A stretch of DNA of 64,000 nt, from NCBI GenBank assembly GCA_958299035.1, contig CATQJL010000316.1, forward strand, positions 50,693,516 to 50,757,515, in the 5' to 3' direction. This DNA is from Cylicocyclus nassatus (Eukaryota > Nematoda > Chromadorea > Rhabditida > Strongylidae). Position numbers and translations under genes: made by a program. Under the pieces are notes generated by a model. It worked only from the letters and a program-made list of their open reading frames with translations, searched no databases and was not told where the DNA came from. Every line of letters begins with the position of its first letter. The first letter of the stretch is position 1. Of this stretch, positions 11,701 to 26,700 are shown piece after piece.

Positions 11701-14700
11701 TTACCACCTAATTTGGAAAAAAGTTGGGGACGCTCTTCATTCACATAAGTTTTTCATAATTTTTCATGCATTGTTCCTTAGTCCTACTGCGCGTATACAC
11801 ACCAAGTCTCGCGCGATTACGTTTTCTCTGCGCTGCAAACGAGCCATTTTTCCATTTTCTTCATAGTGATAAATTTTAAGAAAAAAGCTTGCCACAACCT
11901 TCAGTCACATAATTTTTCAATAAAACTTGTAAGTTAAGCCCTGCAGACCTGTGTTCATGTATCTGCCAAGTCCCATACCGTATGGTCATCTGTGCGCTGC
12001 AAACGAGCTATTTGAATTCACATCTTCATTTACCAGTTTTGCAAAATTTTTGAAAAAAATGCTTATTACACCTCGCATTCACATAAGTTTTCATAATATT
12101 TCATACTTTGTTTCTACTAGCCTCTTTTCGTTCGCTTATCTAATTTGGTACTACATCGTTCCGCCTGCATTGAGAACTGATCATGTAATCATGCTGTTCA
12201 ACGGCTCGCTTATGCGACGTCGCGCACACGGCAATTAGCGGCGGCGCGGCGTAGCGCGCGCGAACTGTGCTGTTCGTTGAGACATAGAAAACTGCTTCCC
12301 AATGGATTAAATGTATAAGGTAATAAGCATGATTCGACCTTCTTTTGCCTGCACTTGGAATCTTCTTCCGGGGCTCCGCCCGAAATCCGCAAAAACGATT
12401 TCCCCCTTGCTTTTTCCCCAAAAACGATCTCCAGCTTGTCAATTGCCCACCTCGTGCCGGGCGTGTAGTCTGTGAGCATGAGGTCATGATTACTGTCAAG
12501 GCGCTTATGCAACTAATACCTTTAAATATACTTATGCTAATCATAACTCCTTTCAAACTCGGGAAAAACTTCAGTACATTCTTTTACCTTAGCCAAATCT
12601 CCTTGAAATTTTGTCTCAAAAATTTCGCATAGCTCCCTTCCCAGAAGCGCTTTGCAAATACCGAAAACAGATTTGAAATCAACGTTTCATGCCCTATAAG
12701 ACAAAGACAATTTATTTTGTTATTTGTATGCAAGATCAAGTTGATTGTTTGAATATGACGTTATTGGGACGGAAACACGAAAGACTGAAGCAGGTAACGG
12801 TTCACCTCTATACTTCTTCAATAACGGTTTTGAAGTAGAGGTGATCCGACATGTTGCTTAAGGAAGGTATAGTTGAGTCGTTGAACGCACGGACTGGACA
12901 TGACTGCCGAGCACGCGCTTGCCCCAATACAAATTCGTCATTGTACAAATCGTGCTCTCGCGACATTCCAGCCGCGCCGCGCGTGGTCCGTAGCGTTTAA
13001 GCAGTCCGTGCGGCCAACGAATCGGTGATACACCCCCTCCGCAGGGTAGGCTCTTTCCATGAGCTTACGAGTGTCCTCACAAAATGGCAAGAGATATGAC
13101 CCACCCAATCTTGTAGTTTTTTACCGGCACATCTTGAATTCATTCCCTTTTAGTGTTCGAAAAAGTGCATTTATCAGAGGAGCTTGAATGTGCAGTGTTC
13201 AAGAACTTGCAACTGAGGACCTTCAAAGTGTCAGCAATAATTGTACTTTGTTGTAAACTGGCTATAATCGGATCGAATTACATGGAAAGCTTTGAAAAAA
13301 ATTATTTTCGCTATTATCGTGAGCTGCAAAGCCCAGATAGGGATTCAGCATGAAGGCTCCGAAAAGGCTGAAAGCCGGGAAGCGAGAGAAAACGCTAAAA
13401 CTAAGCTAAGATTTGAATTTTGAATGTTTTTTCTCCTCAGGCTTCATGGGATAAGACTCATGAAAACATGTTTAGCAAACCTAAAACAGAAAGTGAAAGA
13501 GGAAAGAGCTGCTTCTTTATCAAGATAGCCCCTGCGCGTGAAACTTCCGCAAAAAACTCGTCCATTTCGACACTCGTTGCATTTTTTGCGATATAATAAA
13601 TTTGGGTACACTAATTAGCGACAGGATGGAGTTCTCACGTGCCACTCAACTCGTTTTAACTATGATTAGTAGAGATGATTTGTATGCTATTTACAATTGC
13701 AACCGCTTTTGAAAAAAACATTAACACGAACCTAAGTTGTTGAAATTTTTTTTGACATTTTGCCTGTTATTTAAGACCGCGTTCCTAATCGCAACCTTGG
13801 CTCCCCCCCCCCATCTACACAGCAGTGGCGGATCGCGGGGGGAAGGCGCGGAGGGGGAGGGACGGGGGGGAGGGAAGAATGCCCTCACTGAGAAGGGTAG
13901 CGAAATTCTTGAAAGTTACTTATATTAGTTATGAAAATGTGGTGGCTTGTTTATACTTGGATACATTCAGTGTTTTGATTTTCTTGAAAATTCAAATTAA
14001 CCTTGTAGAAAAAATTTCGGGGCGGAGCGCGTAATAACGCCACGCAACTTTATTTAAATAAGATTTTGCCCCCTCCCCCTCCCGAACGAAGATTGTGGGA
14101 CCCCCTTTCTATGTACCTAATACAACACTCTCCACCAACCCCCTTGTCGAGCCCTTCACTCCATGCTTGAGGCTGCCAGCGGGTGATATTGCCAATTATC
14201 AAGATCATTCTGTTCCTAGGCAGCAAGAAAAACATAGCAAGTGTCATAGTTGGAGTTATGTGTCTGCTGCATGATGAAGCAAGTAGTTTTGCAGACTTTT
14301 GGTGAAGAGAGAGGAACTTGCAATCCTTGTATGAACTTCGGCTTCAAACTTTGCGTAAGTCATGACTTTGCGAATTTTTAAAGCCTTTCCTTTAAAGCAT
14401 GTCCTGCTCTATCGAGATTGCTCCTCGCATGTTTTGTGTCCGTTTGCTTCGCAAAAACATTCTTTTGTTTTTGATTCGATTTTATTGTTGCTAAGAGAGA
14501 GTTTACTGACTAGAGACCCAAGCATCTTTTCTTGAGAACCTGCTTTAATTAAAAGTAGCAGTGATGTAACACCTGTTCTCCACCATCGGATGCATGAGCA
14601 TACCGAATAAGCTCGAATACAATTCCGTAATCCAGTTGACCGATGAATGCCGCAGAAAATGCATCGCATAAAAGCACGTATCTCGTATAATGATCCAAAA

Positions 14701-17700
14701 CCTAAAAACTTCTGCTCATTTCAAATCCAATCCTAAATCATTTGAAAAAACTGATCCTGTTGAACGAAAAAATTCAAAGCTTTCACAAATGTTTTTGTCA
14801 AATTTACCGTATGATTTTGCTTCAGCAGTCTTGCTATGTGCATCCATGCAGCACTATCGTAATTCTGTCTATAGTATCCATTGCGATGAGGATTCATTAT
14901 TACCGGCAAACGCAAGGACTCCAATTTCACATAAAGTGGTTCATCTGTAAATAATTCTTTGTCAATTTTTGTTGCTCATATATCTATTAGGCTGGATGAT
15001 AAATAATTACGCTTTGACATGCAATTGCAAAGCTCTATAGCAATTTGAGTAACTGTTTATTAGCAATGGTTTTTTGTAATTGGGTATAATTACTATACCA
15101 TTCTTTACGATCACATACTCATTACATAGAATTCTATCGTGACAAAAGACAGTTATGACCTCATGTATATGGCATACCAACCACCATCGGTCGTGGGTAC
15201 CCACGTAAGGCTGCAAACGCGCGATGCAGGCAGCGAAGTTAGTACCCGAGCTCGAAAGGGTCTGCTGTTAGATTTCTGGCTAGGTTTGAATATCGCTCCT
15301 TTCCGGAATTTTGCTGATCTTTACAAAGGAATCTTGCTTATCTGTCGCGCTCCATTTCGTGCTTAATCACATGGTGGAATATGTTGTTCATATTCGCGCG
15401 ATAAGCAGCATGACACCTTGAAACTTCTTTTTCTCCAAATCGGTAACAAAAGGTAATGCGGCCTTGTATGACTGTGACTTGAGTTTGACACTTTGATTAT
15501 ATCGCCAAATCTGAGATTAGGAGTCTTGAGAACGTTGCACAATTGTTTAACACACTTGAACATGTTTTTCCTTTGATTTCTGGTAGTAAACCAACCAAAT
15601 GGGGTAAAAAACAAGTGACATTTTCTCATCATACTTGTGCAAAGCGGCCCGAGTCTCTTCAACTCGGAATGGATGATTTTCTGCTATGCAGAAGCAAAAG
15701 ATGCGCTTCTACCGTCCTATTTGAACACTCTTCGTTTGTACAGCGCCACCATCTGAAATGTTCAGTAATCGTTCAAGCACAAAATCTAATGCTTATCAAG
15801 AGAATAGAAGGTGAACACGGGATCAATCAACTCATTGATTCTAAGAAAAGGTTAGCTTTTGCGCTCAAGTGCAATCCCCTTCATTCGCATCGCGCGAGCG
15901 CTGCCTCATTCCCTAGGTACCACGAGCGATGATGGTTAGTATCCCCTCTAGCTGAAGTTCTAAAAAATCACTTGGATGAATAATATTTAATTGAATAAAA
16001 ATCAATTAATAATCATTTCCAAGTTCCGTTTCCAAGCTGTAGTAAGGCACAGATGAGTAATTTGGTTGCTGGATACACATTCTTTCGACTATGGTCAACC
16101 ATCATCAAGATTGCGACCTGCTGTTTTGGAATTATAGCCAATAATGCGAAAGTTTCTAGGCTCTGGCCCGCGAAGGTCAGTTTGGTTCCAGCTTGGATTT
16201 CATCATCTATGGCTATGCAAATGGTTGAAAACATCAAAAACATACGTACCATTCGTGCACTTTACACCCACTCAATCTGTTTTTGGAGCACGATTTTTTG
16301 AAAATTCGGCAAATAAACCTGGCTTCACATCATTTTTTCCGCATCAAAAAAATTTTTTTTTTCATGCGGAAAAAAATTTTTTTGAGCAAACAAATTTGAC
16401 CTTTTAATATTTCCCTTGATTTATTGTTTTCAGTGGTACCATACATTCACACATAAATTTATCTATGACATTTTATAAACCATTATAAAGACGAAAATTA
16501 TTTTTAGTCAACCGATGAGCTGTAAACGTCACATGCATTATCAGATTATTAGGGTAGTAATTTCGCACTTTCTAATTGAGCGCCACATTCGCCACGATGA
16601 CTATTTGTAGAAAGTCTTGGTAGTAGTGTAGATGCTGCTTCACCCATCTAAGGTTCCCTTTTCGAATTGAAATTTCCAAACGCTTTCTAGGATTCTTCTG
16701 AGGCGCAGATATAGGGTGTCCCAAAATAATGTGCACACTGTTTGATTGTAAATAACTCTTTTGTAGTGAAGTGTTTCGAGAAGCTTTAGGTACCATTCTG
16801 TAGAGCGAGGTTCAACTTAGATTTGCAGTGTAGGGCGAATCGCCGATCGCTCATTCTTATTGTAGGAGTACGGTAGAAACTTCAAACATATGGTTTTACT
16901 GTAAAAAAGGGGGTGTTTCAAAAATTTTCGAAAAAATGTGGAAATTCGTAATATAGGGTGTGTTATAGGGTTTTTATGGACCCTGAGTTCAATACCCAAC
17001 TCTTTACAAGGTTGAGAAGCTTTCTAAACGGTGTATAAGAATAAGAACGCACTTTTTAGGAACACTTAAAAAACGTCTGCTACTGCTTACCTCGCATAAT
17101 TTTTTAATGAAGCATTACGAAGAGTTGCGAACTTTACATTTAGAGACAGCAACTCTAGTTAGCCCAGTGTGAGCGTTTTTAGGTTGTTTTGGTTTCTTTT
17201 TGGAACAAAATATGGCCTTTCATGGCTCAAAACCCTCTTTAAAGCTACCGTAATCCTACAGTAGGAATGAGAGGTCGGCGATCCGCTCTACACTGTGAAT
17301 CTAAGTTGAACCTCGCTCTACAAAATGGTACCCAAAGCTTCTCGAAACACTTTATCACAAAAGAGTTATTTACTTTAAGGAAATCAAGTGACTTCGTCAA
17401 AAAACGTAGATTGTAGTCTCTAGTGATTTCTTGATCAAACTGCGATGGATATCAACCTCAACCATGCCAAAGAGTAAGAAAGACTTCTTTGAATTTGTAC
17501 AAAGCTTTCATGAGTCTGTTCTGCGCTATGTGTCGCTGGTCTAAGAAATAAAAATTATTTTTGGAACATTGCAATATAACATTACAATATGCAACATACA
17601 GTCGAGTAGATTTCCTGCTTAATATAGTGTCCCTGCAGACGCGACAACGCTGGGGCGTCACTAATTGCCTTGCGAGTTCCCGAGCTAGTGTTTTCCCGTG

Positions 17701-20700
17701 TTTTCTTTGCTTATTTCATGCTTTTCAGTTGATTCGTTGCTGATAAAGCGGAAAAGAGTAACTTAGAGAGTAGTTTCTGTTTTCTGAGAAGTTCTATCAT
17801 CGCACATTCACAGATATCCACGCGGAAGCATTTCGCGTCAGCTTCTTGTCTACTTTTTTGTCATTTCCTTTTCTTCTGTCACTTCTTCTTTCGAACCTTC
17901 GTCTTATGAGGCGCTTCTTTGAACGCTAGTTGGCTTGTTTTGCAGCAACTTCGGCTTTCATTCACAGGAAATAGCATTTTAATCAAGTATTTTATGTGAT
18001 AAAGACAATAAGTCAATCGTAAGAATCCACTAGCGTTCAAAGAAGTACCTCACAAGAAGAAAGAGACATGAAGTGACAAAAAAATAGACAAGAAGCTGAC
18101 GCGAACTGCTTCCACTTGGATATCTGTGAATATGCGATGATAGACCTTCTCAGAATACAGAAACTACTCTCTAACTTACCCTTTTCCTCTTTATCAGCAA
18201 CGAATCACCTAAAAAGCATAGAATAAGCATAGAAAACGCTGGAAAACACTAGCTCGGGAACTCGTCAGGCAATTATTGACGCCCCAGCGTTGTCGCGTCT
18301 GCAGGGACACTATATTAAGCAGGAAATCTACTCGACTGTATGATACCAGCAACGACAATGAAATTCGCTTTTAAGTCAGTATTCGTCTTCTCTCTTCATC
18401 GCTATTGTGATTTGATCAAGCTGTGCTTGCATATCCGTGGAAAATTTGCGTTTACAATTATTTGCCATTTTATCTCCAACAAGTGAATACGCAATAATAT
18501 CGCATGTTTGCCATCTTCCCCTTGTCAGGATCTATCGAAGTAGAAAGATTGAAACTGTAACCCCATGGTAGTCTCTCAAACTAAATCAAAAAACAAATTT
18601 GTTGAAATTTGGTAGCTCAAGAAGATGTGGAACATCATGATTTGAGAACTCTGTCATAGACAGGTACTTCGATAAAAAGATGCTAACTGCAAGAAGATAG
18701 AAGAGTTGGAAAATGCTCATAGGACAAAACACCTTTTTTGAAGACGACAACTGTAATGAGTTTCTATTTTAGTGCGCAACACTACGCTATTCTCTATGGT
18801 GGTCATTCTCTCTTTGTCAGAATTTCTCGAAAAGAGATGCCTAGATTTCTGCAACCAATGCGAGTCTCAAAATCAATCAAAAGACCCAAATTTGTGAAAA
18901 GTTAAAGGCGGAGACCAGATGACAACTTTGGGATATTCATCGTTCTCGGTTCCCCTGTAAGAGCTAAGTCCAAGACCTTGCAGCTTTGAAAGGTATCAAT
19001 AACACGCTTTTCCAGAAGTGAAATGTGCTATTTGGGCGGACGGCGTCCTGCCCTCTAGAACGCGATTGGCTCGTGATTGGAGACGTACCGGCAATTGCAT
19101 TATTGGCCTCAGCAATCACTTTCGCGACCCGCCCAAACACACTTTCACGTCTGGAAAAGCGGATTATTGAGATTTTTTGAAGCTGCAAAACGCAGTCTTG
19201 GACTGAGATTATCCAAGGGAACCGAAAACGATGAATATCTCAAAGTTGTCATTCTGTCAAGCCGCTGCTTTAAATGTTCGAAAAGATGGGGACTGTCACA
19301 ATTGAAAGACGAGACAACATTTGGCGAAAGAAGGGCTGAAGTCAACAAGATGGAAAATACTAAAATGGTAAATCAACTTTTTCAAAGATGACAGCATAAG
19401 GGACAGCATGACAGCAGTACCTCACTTATTTACCTTGTGGACGAGTCATTCGTTTAGAGCCAGGCTTGAGACGCTGATTTCGAATATGCAGTGCCTATTG
19501 CGAGGCTAAGTAAGTTATGATCTTTCTCAATCTGCGCGAAAAAGATAATAAGACATCGAAATAACATCAGTCTGAGTCTTGCGATGGGGGGAACACTGTG
19601 CTTCCAGATTAATACCTGGATATCGACTATCGGTAAGCGATTAACAAGCACATTTTGCTTAGGAAAAAGCTTATGACAAGGGTCAGGTAGGAGGTGTGGC
19701 ACACAACCGCCGAAGACAACCTCCCCACCCCCGCTTAAATTCCTTCTCAATACCTTTCTTCTAAATTCTGTCTCAATACCCCCCCCCCCCACCCCTCCCG
19801 CCTTATCGTTTCCTACTGTAGACATGACAGAAAGGCTCTGTCAAGCGTAATTACTAAAATACTCGTGATTATCAAGTCAAATACCTCTGTGGGCCAAGTT
19901 CTAGCGAATTCTAAGTCTCCATATTCGGTCACCCAAGTGAAGTGGTTTTTGAACATGGTTTACTGTATCCCAAAAGCGAATTAGCTACCTCCTTTTGTAG
20001 TACGCAAAGCACTACTCCTTATTTGCCCATACCATAAATCCTGCAACAAATAGCTATCAGACGATGAAATTAAGAGCCAAGAAAAATCTTGTTTGTCCCG
20101 CTAGCTTACAGTGGTTGTGTTTGTAGCAACTATTGCGCAAACGAAAGAAGATGAATTTAGCTTTAATTACTCCCACAAACTACGAATTTTGGTTATCGAC
20201 CTGTGAATTTGTTCACTAAAATTTTCTCTGCAGTTAGCCAATGGGGTGTGGCACAACCCCAGAAAAGCTGTGGGTGCCACACCTTTTTAGGTGTGCTACA
20301 CCCCACTAACTTACCTCAAGAGCGTTCATATATCTGTTTTTTTATATCGTTGCCACTGCCAAAACTCGTTTTTTACACAGTAAAGAATTCGTTCAAAATC
20401 GATTCTTCTAGGGAAAGAGTAGGCAAATAGGGAGTAGTACTTTGTACCGAGAGCAAAAAGGCGTTGCTGATTCACTTTTGATTGTTAAATCATTTTTAGA
20501 AGTGACTATCTCATTTGAATGGTCCAATATTTGGAAGCCTCAGAATTTGCAGAAACTTGGTCCAAGAGTTATTTGACATGCTATTTACGAAAATGATACG
20601 CTTATGGTTTTAAGGCTTTTTATTATGCTTACTGTACGTACGCGATGGTAGACAATAATATCAATGTGCTAGTATTTTGCATAATGCCCATCTGACATAG

Positions 20701-23700
20701 TTAACGAATATCATGTTATTGCTAATACCAGCATCACCTCGATAAAGACCTCCGCCCACTTTCCCATCCCTGATCCCTCACTACGATTCCCCCCCCCCCC
20801 CTCCACCGCCTCCCCCCGTGGCTTGCCACACCCACGCTTAAAGGCAACGTCCACCCAAAATTTCGACATCCATGTTTTTGCCGTTCCACTCAGATAATCG
20901 GTGCCATAGCTTCGCAGGACAGCTGAAATCTGGCAGAGCTGCGGAGGGCCCAATTGACCATAGAGAGCGGGGCGAGGGAGGTCCTTTCTGTGACGTCACG
21001 GTGACGTCACAAGAAGGCCAATGGGACCCCTCCGGCGGGCTTGCAAATCTCTGCTCCAAAGGTACGCCAGATTTGGGACACCTCCGGAGCACAAAATGGG
21101 AGGGCTCCGGAGCACGAGTGGCAAACCTCCGCTGGGCAGAGCCCGCGGCCCTGCCATTTCTGCTCCGGAGGTATGCCGTCGACTGTCTGAGCAGGGCCTT
21201 CTCATAGTCCTGATTCCGAATATTAACTCGGAAATCCGCGAAAACCACAAAAAACCCTTGTTTTTAAAACCCGAAGAGCGATTTCTTCGGAACGGTGAAT
21301 GGTTGGGCGCGCACGAATGGGCGGGACGAACGTCACGACACTCAAAGGGAGGAGCCAACTGGCGAGAGCGATTTTCGAAGCAATTTTCTCGCTTCGGAAG
21401 CAACTTTCGCCAGCGCGAGTTGGACAAATATACAGTTGGGGGCCCCACTACTGTTAGGCTTTAAAGTCACGTCGATCCCAGTTTGGGTGGACGGTGCCTT
21501 CAACCGTGCTTATACTTGCTTTAAGTAAGATTGGCATAGATAGCAAATTTGAAAACAGCTTCTCATGACTCCGTATGTACGTCTGTAATTTCCTACACAT
21601 AATGCTATTTCCTAATTTCTCCATGGAAGAAGCCTAGGATGTTCTAGAGCAAAAAGCCGACATTTAACAAAGGAAGTCACTTAACTTAGATTGGCCTTTT
21701 GAAATTGGATACATATACTTAGAATCAGCTCGGAACGCTTCCAAATATGCTGTCCCTAGCTGCGAAGCGTTTCTCTGAAGCAAGCTTTGAGCTTTCTAGC
21801 ATGTGTCATTGACATACAACTAACTGAATATGGAAAAAATGCTTGTAGACGGAATCCCTCAAAAAAATGGTGGAAAATCGAAATAACATCAAATTGAGTC
21901 TTTTGGCCTTGATGGGTTGTATTATGCATTTGAACACAACCTAGATGATGATATCGTAGCATCCGTAAGTCGGTCAACAGAAAGCTTTGCTCAGGAAAAA
22001 GCTCATAACTCGTTTCAGAGTTATGCTTCGCAGCTCTGGATAGCAGATTCAAGATCAGCATTTTGAGATGATTCTATAGGTGTCGCTATTCAAAAGGCCG
22101 ACCTAAGTTAGGTGACTTTCCCTGTAAGGTCTTATTTGTACTTATTCAGAAGGTATATATGCTGCAAGAATATTTTTTGTTGTTTATTGAGCCTAATTGA
22201 AAGCAGTGTGGCGTAATCCGCACTTTACCAGTTGAAGTCGATGCAAACAAGCAATCAAAAAAAAAATACACGCCGCAAGATGTAGGAAGGCGAACAAAAA
22301 TGACTCCACCTAGCTTCAGAAGTTACAAGAGATTGAAGAAAAAGTGAAGTAAAGCTCGGTTTCCTATAATCTGCAGTAACTTTCTTAGAATTCTTTGTTA
22401 GGTTGGATCAGATGCTGAAACAACGGAATCATTTACTTTTGTAAATGATATAAGAAACTTTTAAACCTTAAAACAATCGCAATGCGGACACCCAAACTTC
22501 GATACACCAGCTCAAAAGCGAGCGCCACTCACTCAATAAGACCTGCATCTAGCGCTCGCAATCGGTAATGGAATGTGGCAATTGCTGCCTATAGTGTTCA
22601 TGAACAGTGCACGCTGTTGAACTAGAGATTCTATTTTGTAGAAACTAACAAATTAGCTCAAAACTTTGGAGTGGCATTTTCAACGAAGCGAAAGCTTTGC
22701 AACGCTTTGAGTGGTTGACTGTTGAGACGAGAGTGGCGGGATAGCCGCACTACAAAATCGTAAACTATTTTAGCACCGACATAAAGGGACACAAACTCTA
22801 GGCACCATTGTTTTCTGAGAAGAGAAGGATACGGAGTCGCACTGGCGTTCAGCAAGGGGATGCACATGTTCAAAGTGTTCAAAGCTCCTTCGGGACACTA
22901 ATAGCATATCTGCTTTTCAAATAGGCGAAACAGTTTTGTGAAAGAAGTTGGTGTCCTTTGAACCTAAAGGTTTTGCCTTGTGTACAGGGGAGTACGAGTA
23001 ATTATGCGTCATCACTGCGACAGAAATGTGTTCCATACGCGGCATAAAGAAAACTGATATTCATTATTTGAGATAATTCCAGATGAAATACGGAAATGTA
23101 TGACTAAAAGCCAACTGCTCTCCTAAGGCACAGCGGCGTTTTTATCGATGATGCATCATCACTCAAATTCCAGTCGGCGATCGACAGGGCAATACCTGTA
23201 AATTCAAGGGTCCGTAACTTCCTATAAAACTGTTTCACAGATTTGGAAAGCGGTTATGTTATCAGCTTCTCGAAGGGACCATAATGATGTACATCTCCTT
23301 GCTAAACGCCAATGCCAATCAGTATCTTTTCCTTGTAAGATGAAGTCTTTTTTGAATTTTCTAACCTGCCAGTAGCAACTTAACTTTCAAAGCGAAGAGC
23401 AAAAATGTTTTGGGATTGGCCGCATTTCCTACATCTCCATTTTCTCTTTGATAATCTCAGCAAAAAGTGAAGTTACGGTTTCTAATGCCCAAACTTTTAT
23501 AACGGCCTTTCGCAAAACTTTTTCTTCATGAGAAGCAGACGGTACGGTCTAATTGCGAGGTCAAAAGTTAGGCTGCGTTCATACTGATTCCCATGTTCCA
23601 AAACTGTTCCCGCACAGTTCCCAATGCGGGAACTGTTCCGGAACTGTGCTGCATGCGCTGCAACCGTCCAGCGCGCGTTTTGAACGGCGGAAGTAGGTTG

Positions 23701-26700
23701 GAGAATTTTGATCGTTTCCAACGGCTTTTCTTCCAGATTCCTCTCATTTGGGCCCTATTCTCTACCCTGCTTCCCTTTTTGATCAGTAGAACTTCGCACT
23801 GGAAACGGTGTTGAAAATGAGCGCTTTTCTGCTCTGCGTATCCAACAAAATGTCATTTCTTGCGATTGTCCATTCTCGCTTCGTTTTCTTTTTGCTCAAA
23901 TCTATTTCATTCGTTTCAGGAGTTTCCGCTGCACAGGCATCTGTCATTCCACAGGCATCTGTCTCGAATTAGGACGTGCGAACAATCTAATAAAAATGCG
24001 GAATTGGGGACGTTGCTCTTGTTTCCTAACGAATTTCGTTTTTGGGCATTCTCAGCCCCTTTCCTTTTTACATATCGTTGCTTCTCCGTTCTTTCTTCTA
24101 CTCCGCTACTCCTAGTGATGAGGAAAGCTGCGAACTGAAGCGGAGTTGAAAAGAGAACGCTGTTCTCTTTAATGTGCATGTTCCGGATAAGTAGAGAAGA
24201 ACAACGTTCATTCCTCGACCCCGCTTCAAGTTCACAGCTTTTCTTATCACAAGGAGAATCGGGGTAGAGGATTAAAGTCAAAGGAGGAATCGGGAAAAAA
24301 ACTGTTAAAAATAGCCAAAATTCTTCAACTCCCGCCGTTAAAAACGCGTGCGGGGCGGTTGCAGCGCATGCAGCACAGTTGTGGAACAGCTGGAGGAGCT
24401 GGTTGTGGAGCAGTTCCGGAGCATGGGAATTAGTATGAACCCAACCTTACATCGACAAATGCCGACGTCTTTGTTAAGTCTATAACAGCTTCCATTAACT
24501 CATTTTCTGGGTGGGTCGACGGCCTGATTTTTACGACGTTTTCATCAACCTCACTAACGCCACGGCGAAAGGTTAAAATGCGCACTGGAGGCCCAATAAT
24601 CGTGAGCGTGCAGCTTCAAAAGCTACTTAGTCTACTGCTCTCCCTGCGGTCTATGTGCGAGAAAAGCTTTACTACTTTTCTGCACTTGGAACGCAAGCGT
24701 CAGCATTCACAATGCTGTCGTTTGATTTTTAAATTCGCTCTTCCTTTGTTTCGCGAACTTGCTCTAATCAGTTTTTTTGGATGAAAAATTTTGTGTAACT
24801 TTTCGTTGCCAAGTATAAGGTTTTGTGAACTACCATAACTAAAAGAAGCTTGCCTTGTCGGATGTCACTACGAAAAGCTAAGACTTCCACGCGAAAGGCG
24901 AAATAGTTTCCAAGACCCGCCCTTTTGAACCTGGTCATCAACTATATTCTTGGAGTGTTCTGATGATGATGGGCATGGTCACGAAGCGCGAATTCGCCAG
25001 AGGTCACCAATACAGCAGCCCAATTTAAAGTTATGCGAGTCTCAAAAGACATCAGAAAAAGTGTTATAGCTTATAGCTTTTTGAAGATACCTGCTAAGTT
25101 TGACGGTTTTGGTAAAAAATTGATCGAAATATTCACAAAATTGCGACAAGTTGCAAAGTCGCCTGTTTTTGACTTCAAACATTCATGTTTCGAATTTGTA
25201 TTGATACATAAGGTTGAGCACCTCTTGTAAGGATCCTGCATATTTACTCAGAAATTCAAAAGCCATTTAGAACGCTATTAGACACCAAAAATGCGCTAGT
25301 TGGTGTCCATCTGGCAAAATAAAATCGCGACTTTTGACATACACCCAATGATGGTGTCCAAAAGATGTATCCGCTGTTTGGTCGTTGATCTTTCGCACTA
25401 ATGCTTTTCATAGCTTCTAGGCATCGGTCCTACTTCGCTCGATTTCGGTCACTATGCGATTTGGCATTCCTAGAACGGCTCATAATTGTTCGTAAACGCA
25501 CATTTGATAAGCAAGATTTGAGAGTTTTGCACAACTCAAATGCCACTAGGCACTCGAAATGCACGCAGTGGATTAGAGGTTTATCGAGTCGCCAATGGCA
25601 AGGTATGACCGAGGATTTAAAGGCAGCGACTCGCAGAATGACAACTTTGGAATATTCATCATTCTCGGTTCCCATGAGCTTAGTCCAAGACTGTGCATTG
25701 CAGCTTTAAAAGATATCAATAACCCGCTCTTCCAGATACGAAAAGCGCTATTGGGGCGGACCGCGTATCTGCCTTCTAGAGCGCCATTGGCTCATGGTAG
25801 GTACAGTATCTCCACTCACGAGCCAATCGTGCTCTAGAGGGCAGATACGCGGTCCGCTCAACAGTAGTGCTTTTCACGTGTGGAAAAGCGGGTTATTGAC
25901 ATCTGGAAGCTGTAAAGCACAGTCTAGGACTTACAAGGAAAGGATACCAACATTATTCGGCGATTGAAGATGTGATGTGTATCAGTAGACGCGCCTTTAA
26001 ACGCTGATCCCAAATCTGCTTTCCTTTTTTGCGCAACAAGTTTTCGGAAGAAGTCATGAGCTTTAAAATTTGTCAAGGTTTAGATGGCCTAAAATTGGCG
26101 AAAAGCTGTACAAAAACACCGGAAAGTGGAAAATAAGTTTTGTATCGAGTATATTGTTTGCAAAGAAAGAATAAAGCAGTGGAAATCGCAGAGGTATTAT
26201 TTTAGCCTTTCTGTTGATTTCAAGCCACTCGATGCTTGACAAATTCGGACATTCAAACGCTCATAACTTCTTTCGGAAACCTATTCCGCAAAAAAGGAAA
26301 GTAGATTTGAAATCAGCTATAAAGGCGCGTTCAATGGTATACATATCATCTTCATCGCCGACTAATGTTGGTATCCTTCCTTTGTTAGCTCATCCAGAGG
26401 AACCGAGAACGATTTTTTTATCCTCGCATATATTCCGCTTATGCAGGGTCTGCTTTTCTCGTCAGATGTCTTTATGTTATTCTATCTGAGGCAAGGACTT
26501 CATCTATACCAATTGATCGCAGATCGACCTTGACTCTTTCCATCCACCTCATTTTGGGCCTACCTCTGGGTCTTTTGCCTGGTGCTTCCACCGCCAAGGC
26601 TAACCTTGTGATGTGACTTTCATCCCTTCTGCGCACATGCCCATACCATTGTAGCCTCTTTTCTTGCATTTTCTGGGCAATTGGAGCGTGTGACACCTAA

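Noticed and set aside
12140..12632. Frames of 138, 100 and 95 codons on opposite strands
   Set aside because: They overlap fully within a GC-rich patch, with no family features and no splice context.
15543..15932. 129-codon plus-strand frame
   Set aside because: Composition is non-coding-like, with no recognisable motif, and it lies inside a transposon-rich intron.
16013..16252. Possible missing aminopeptidase exon (minus, [10 protein letters not shown])
   Set aside because: It does not match the expected WxxPL region and has no convincing splice sites.
20838..21464. Several 100-150-codon frames on both strands
   Set aside because: They overlap one another in a GC-rich palindromic transposon, mirror the inverted arms and show no domain.
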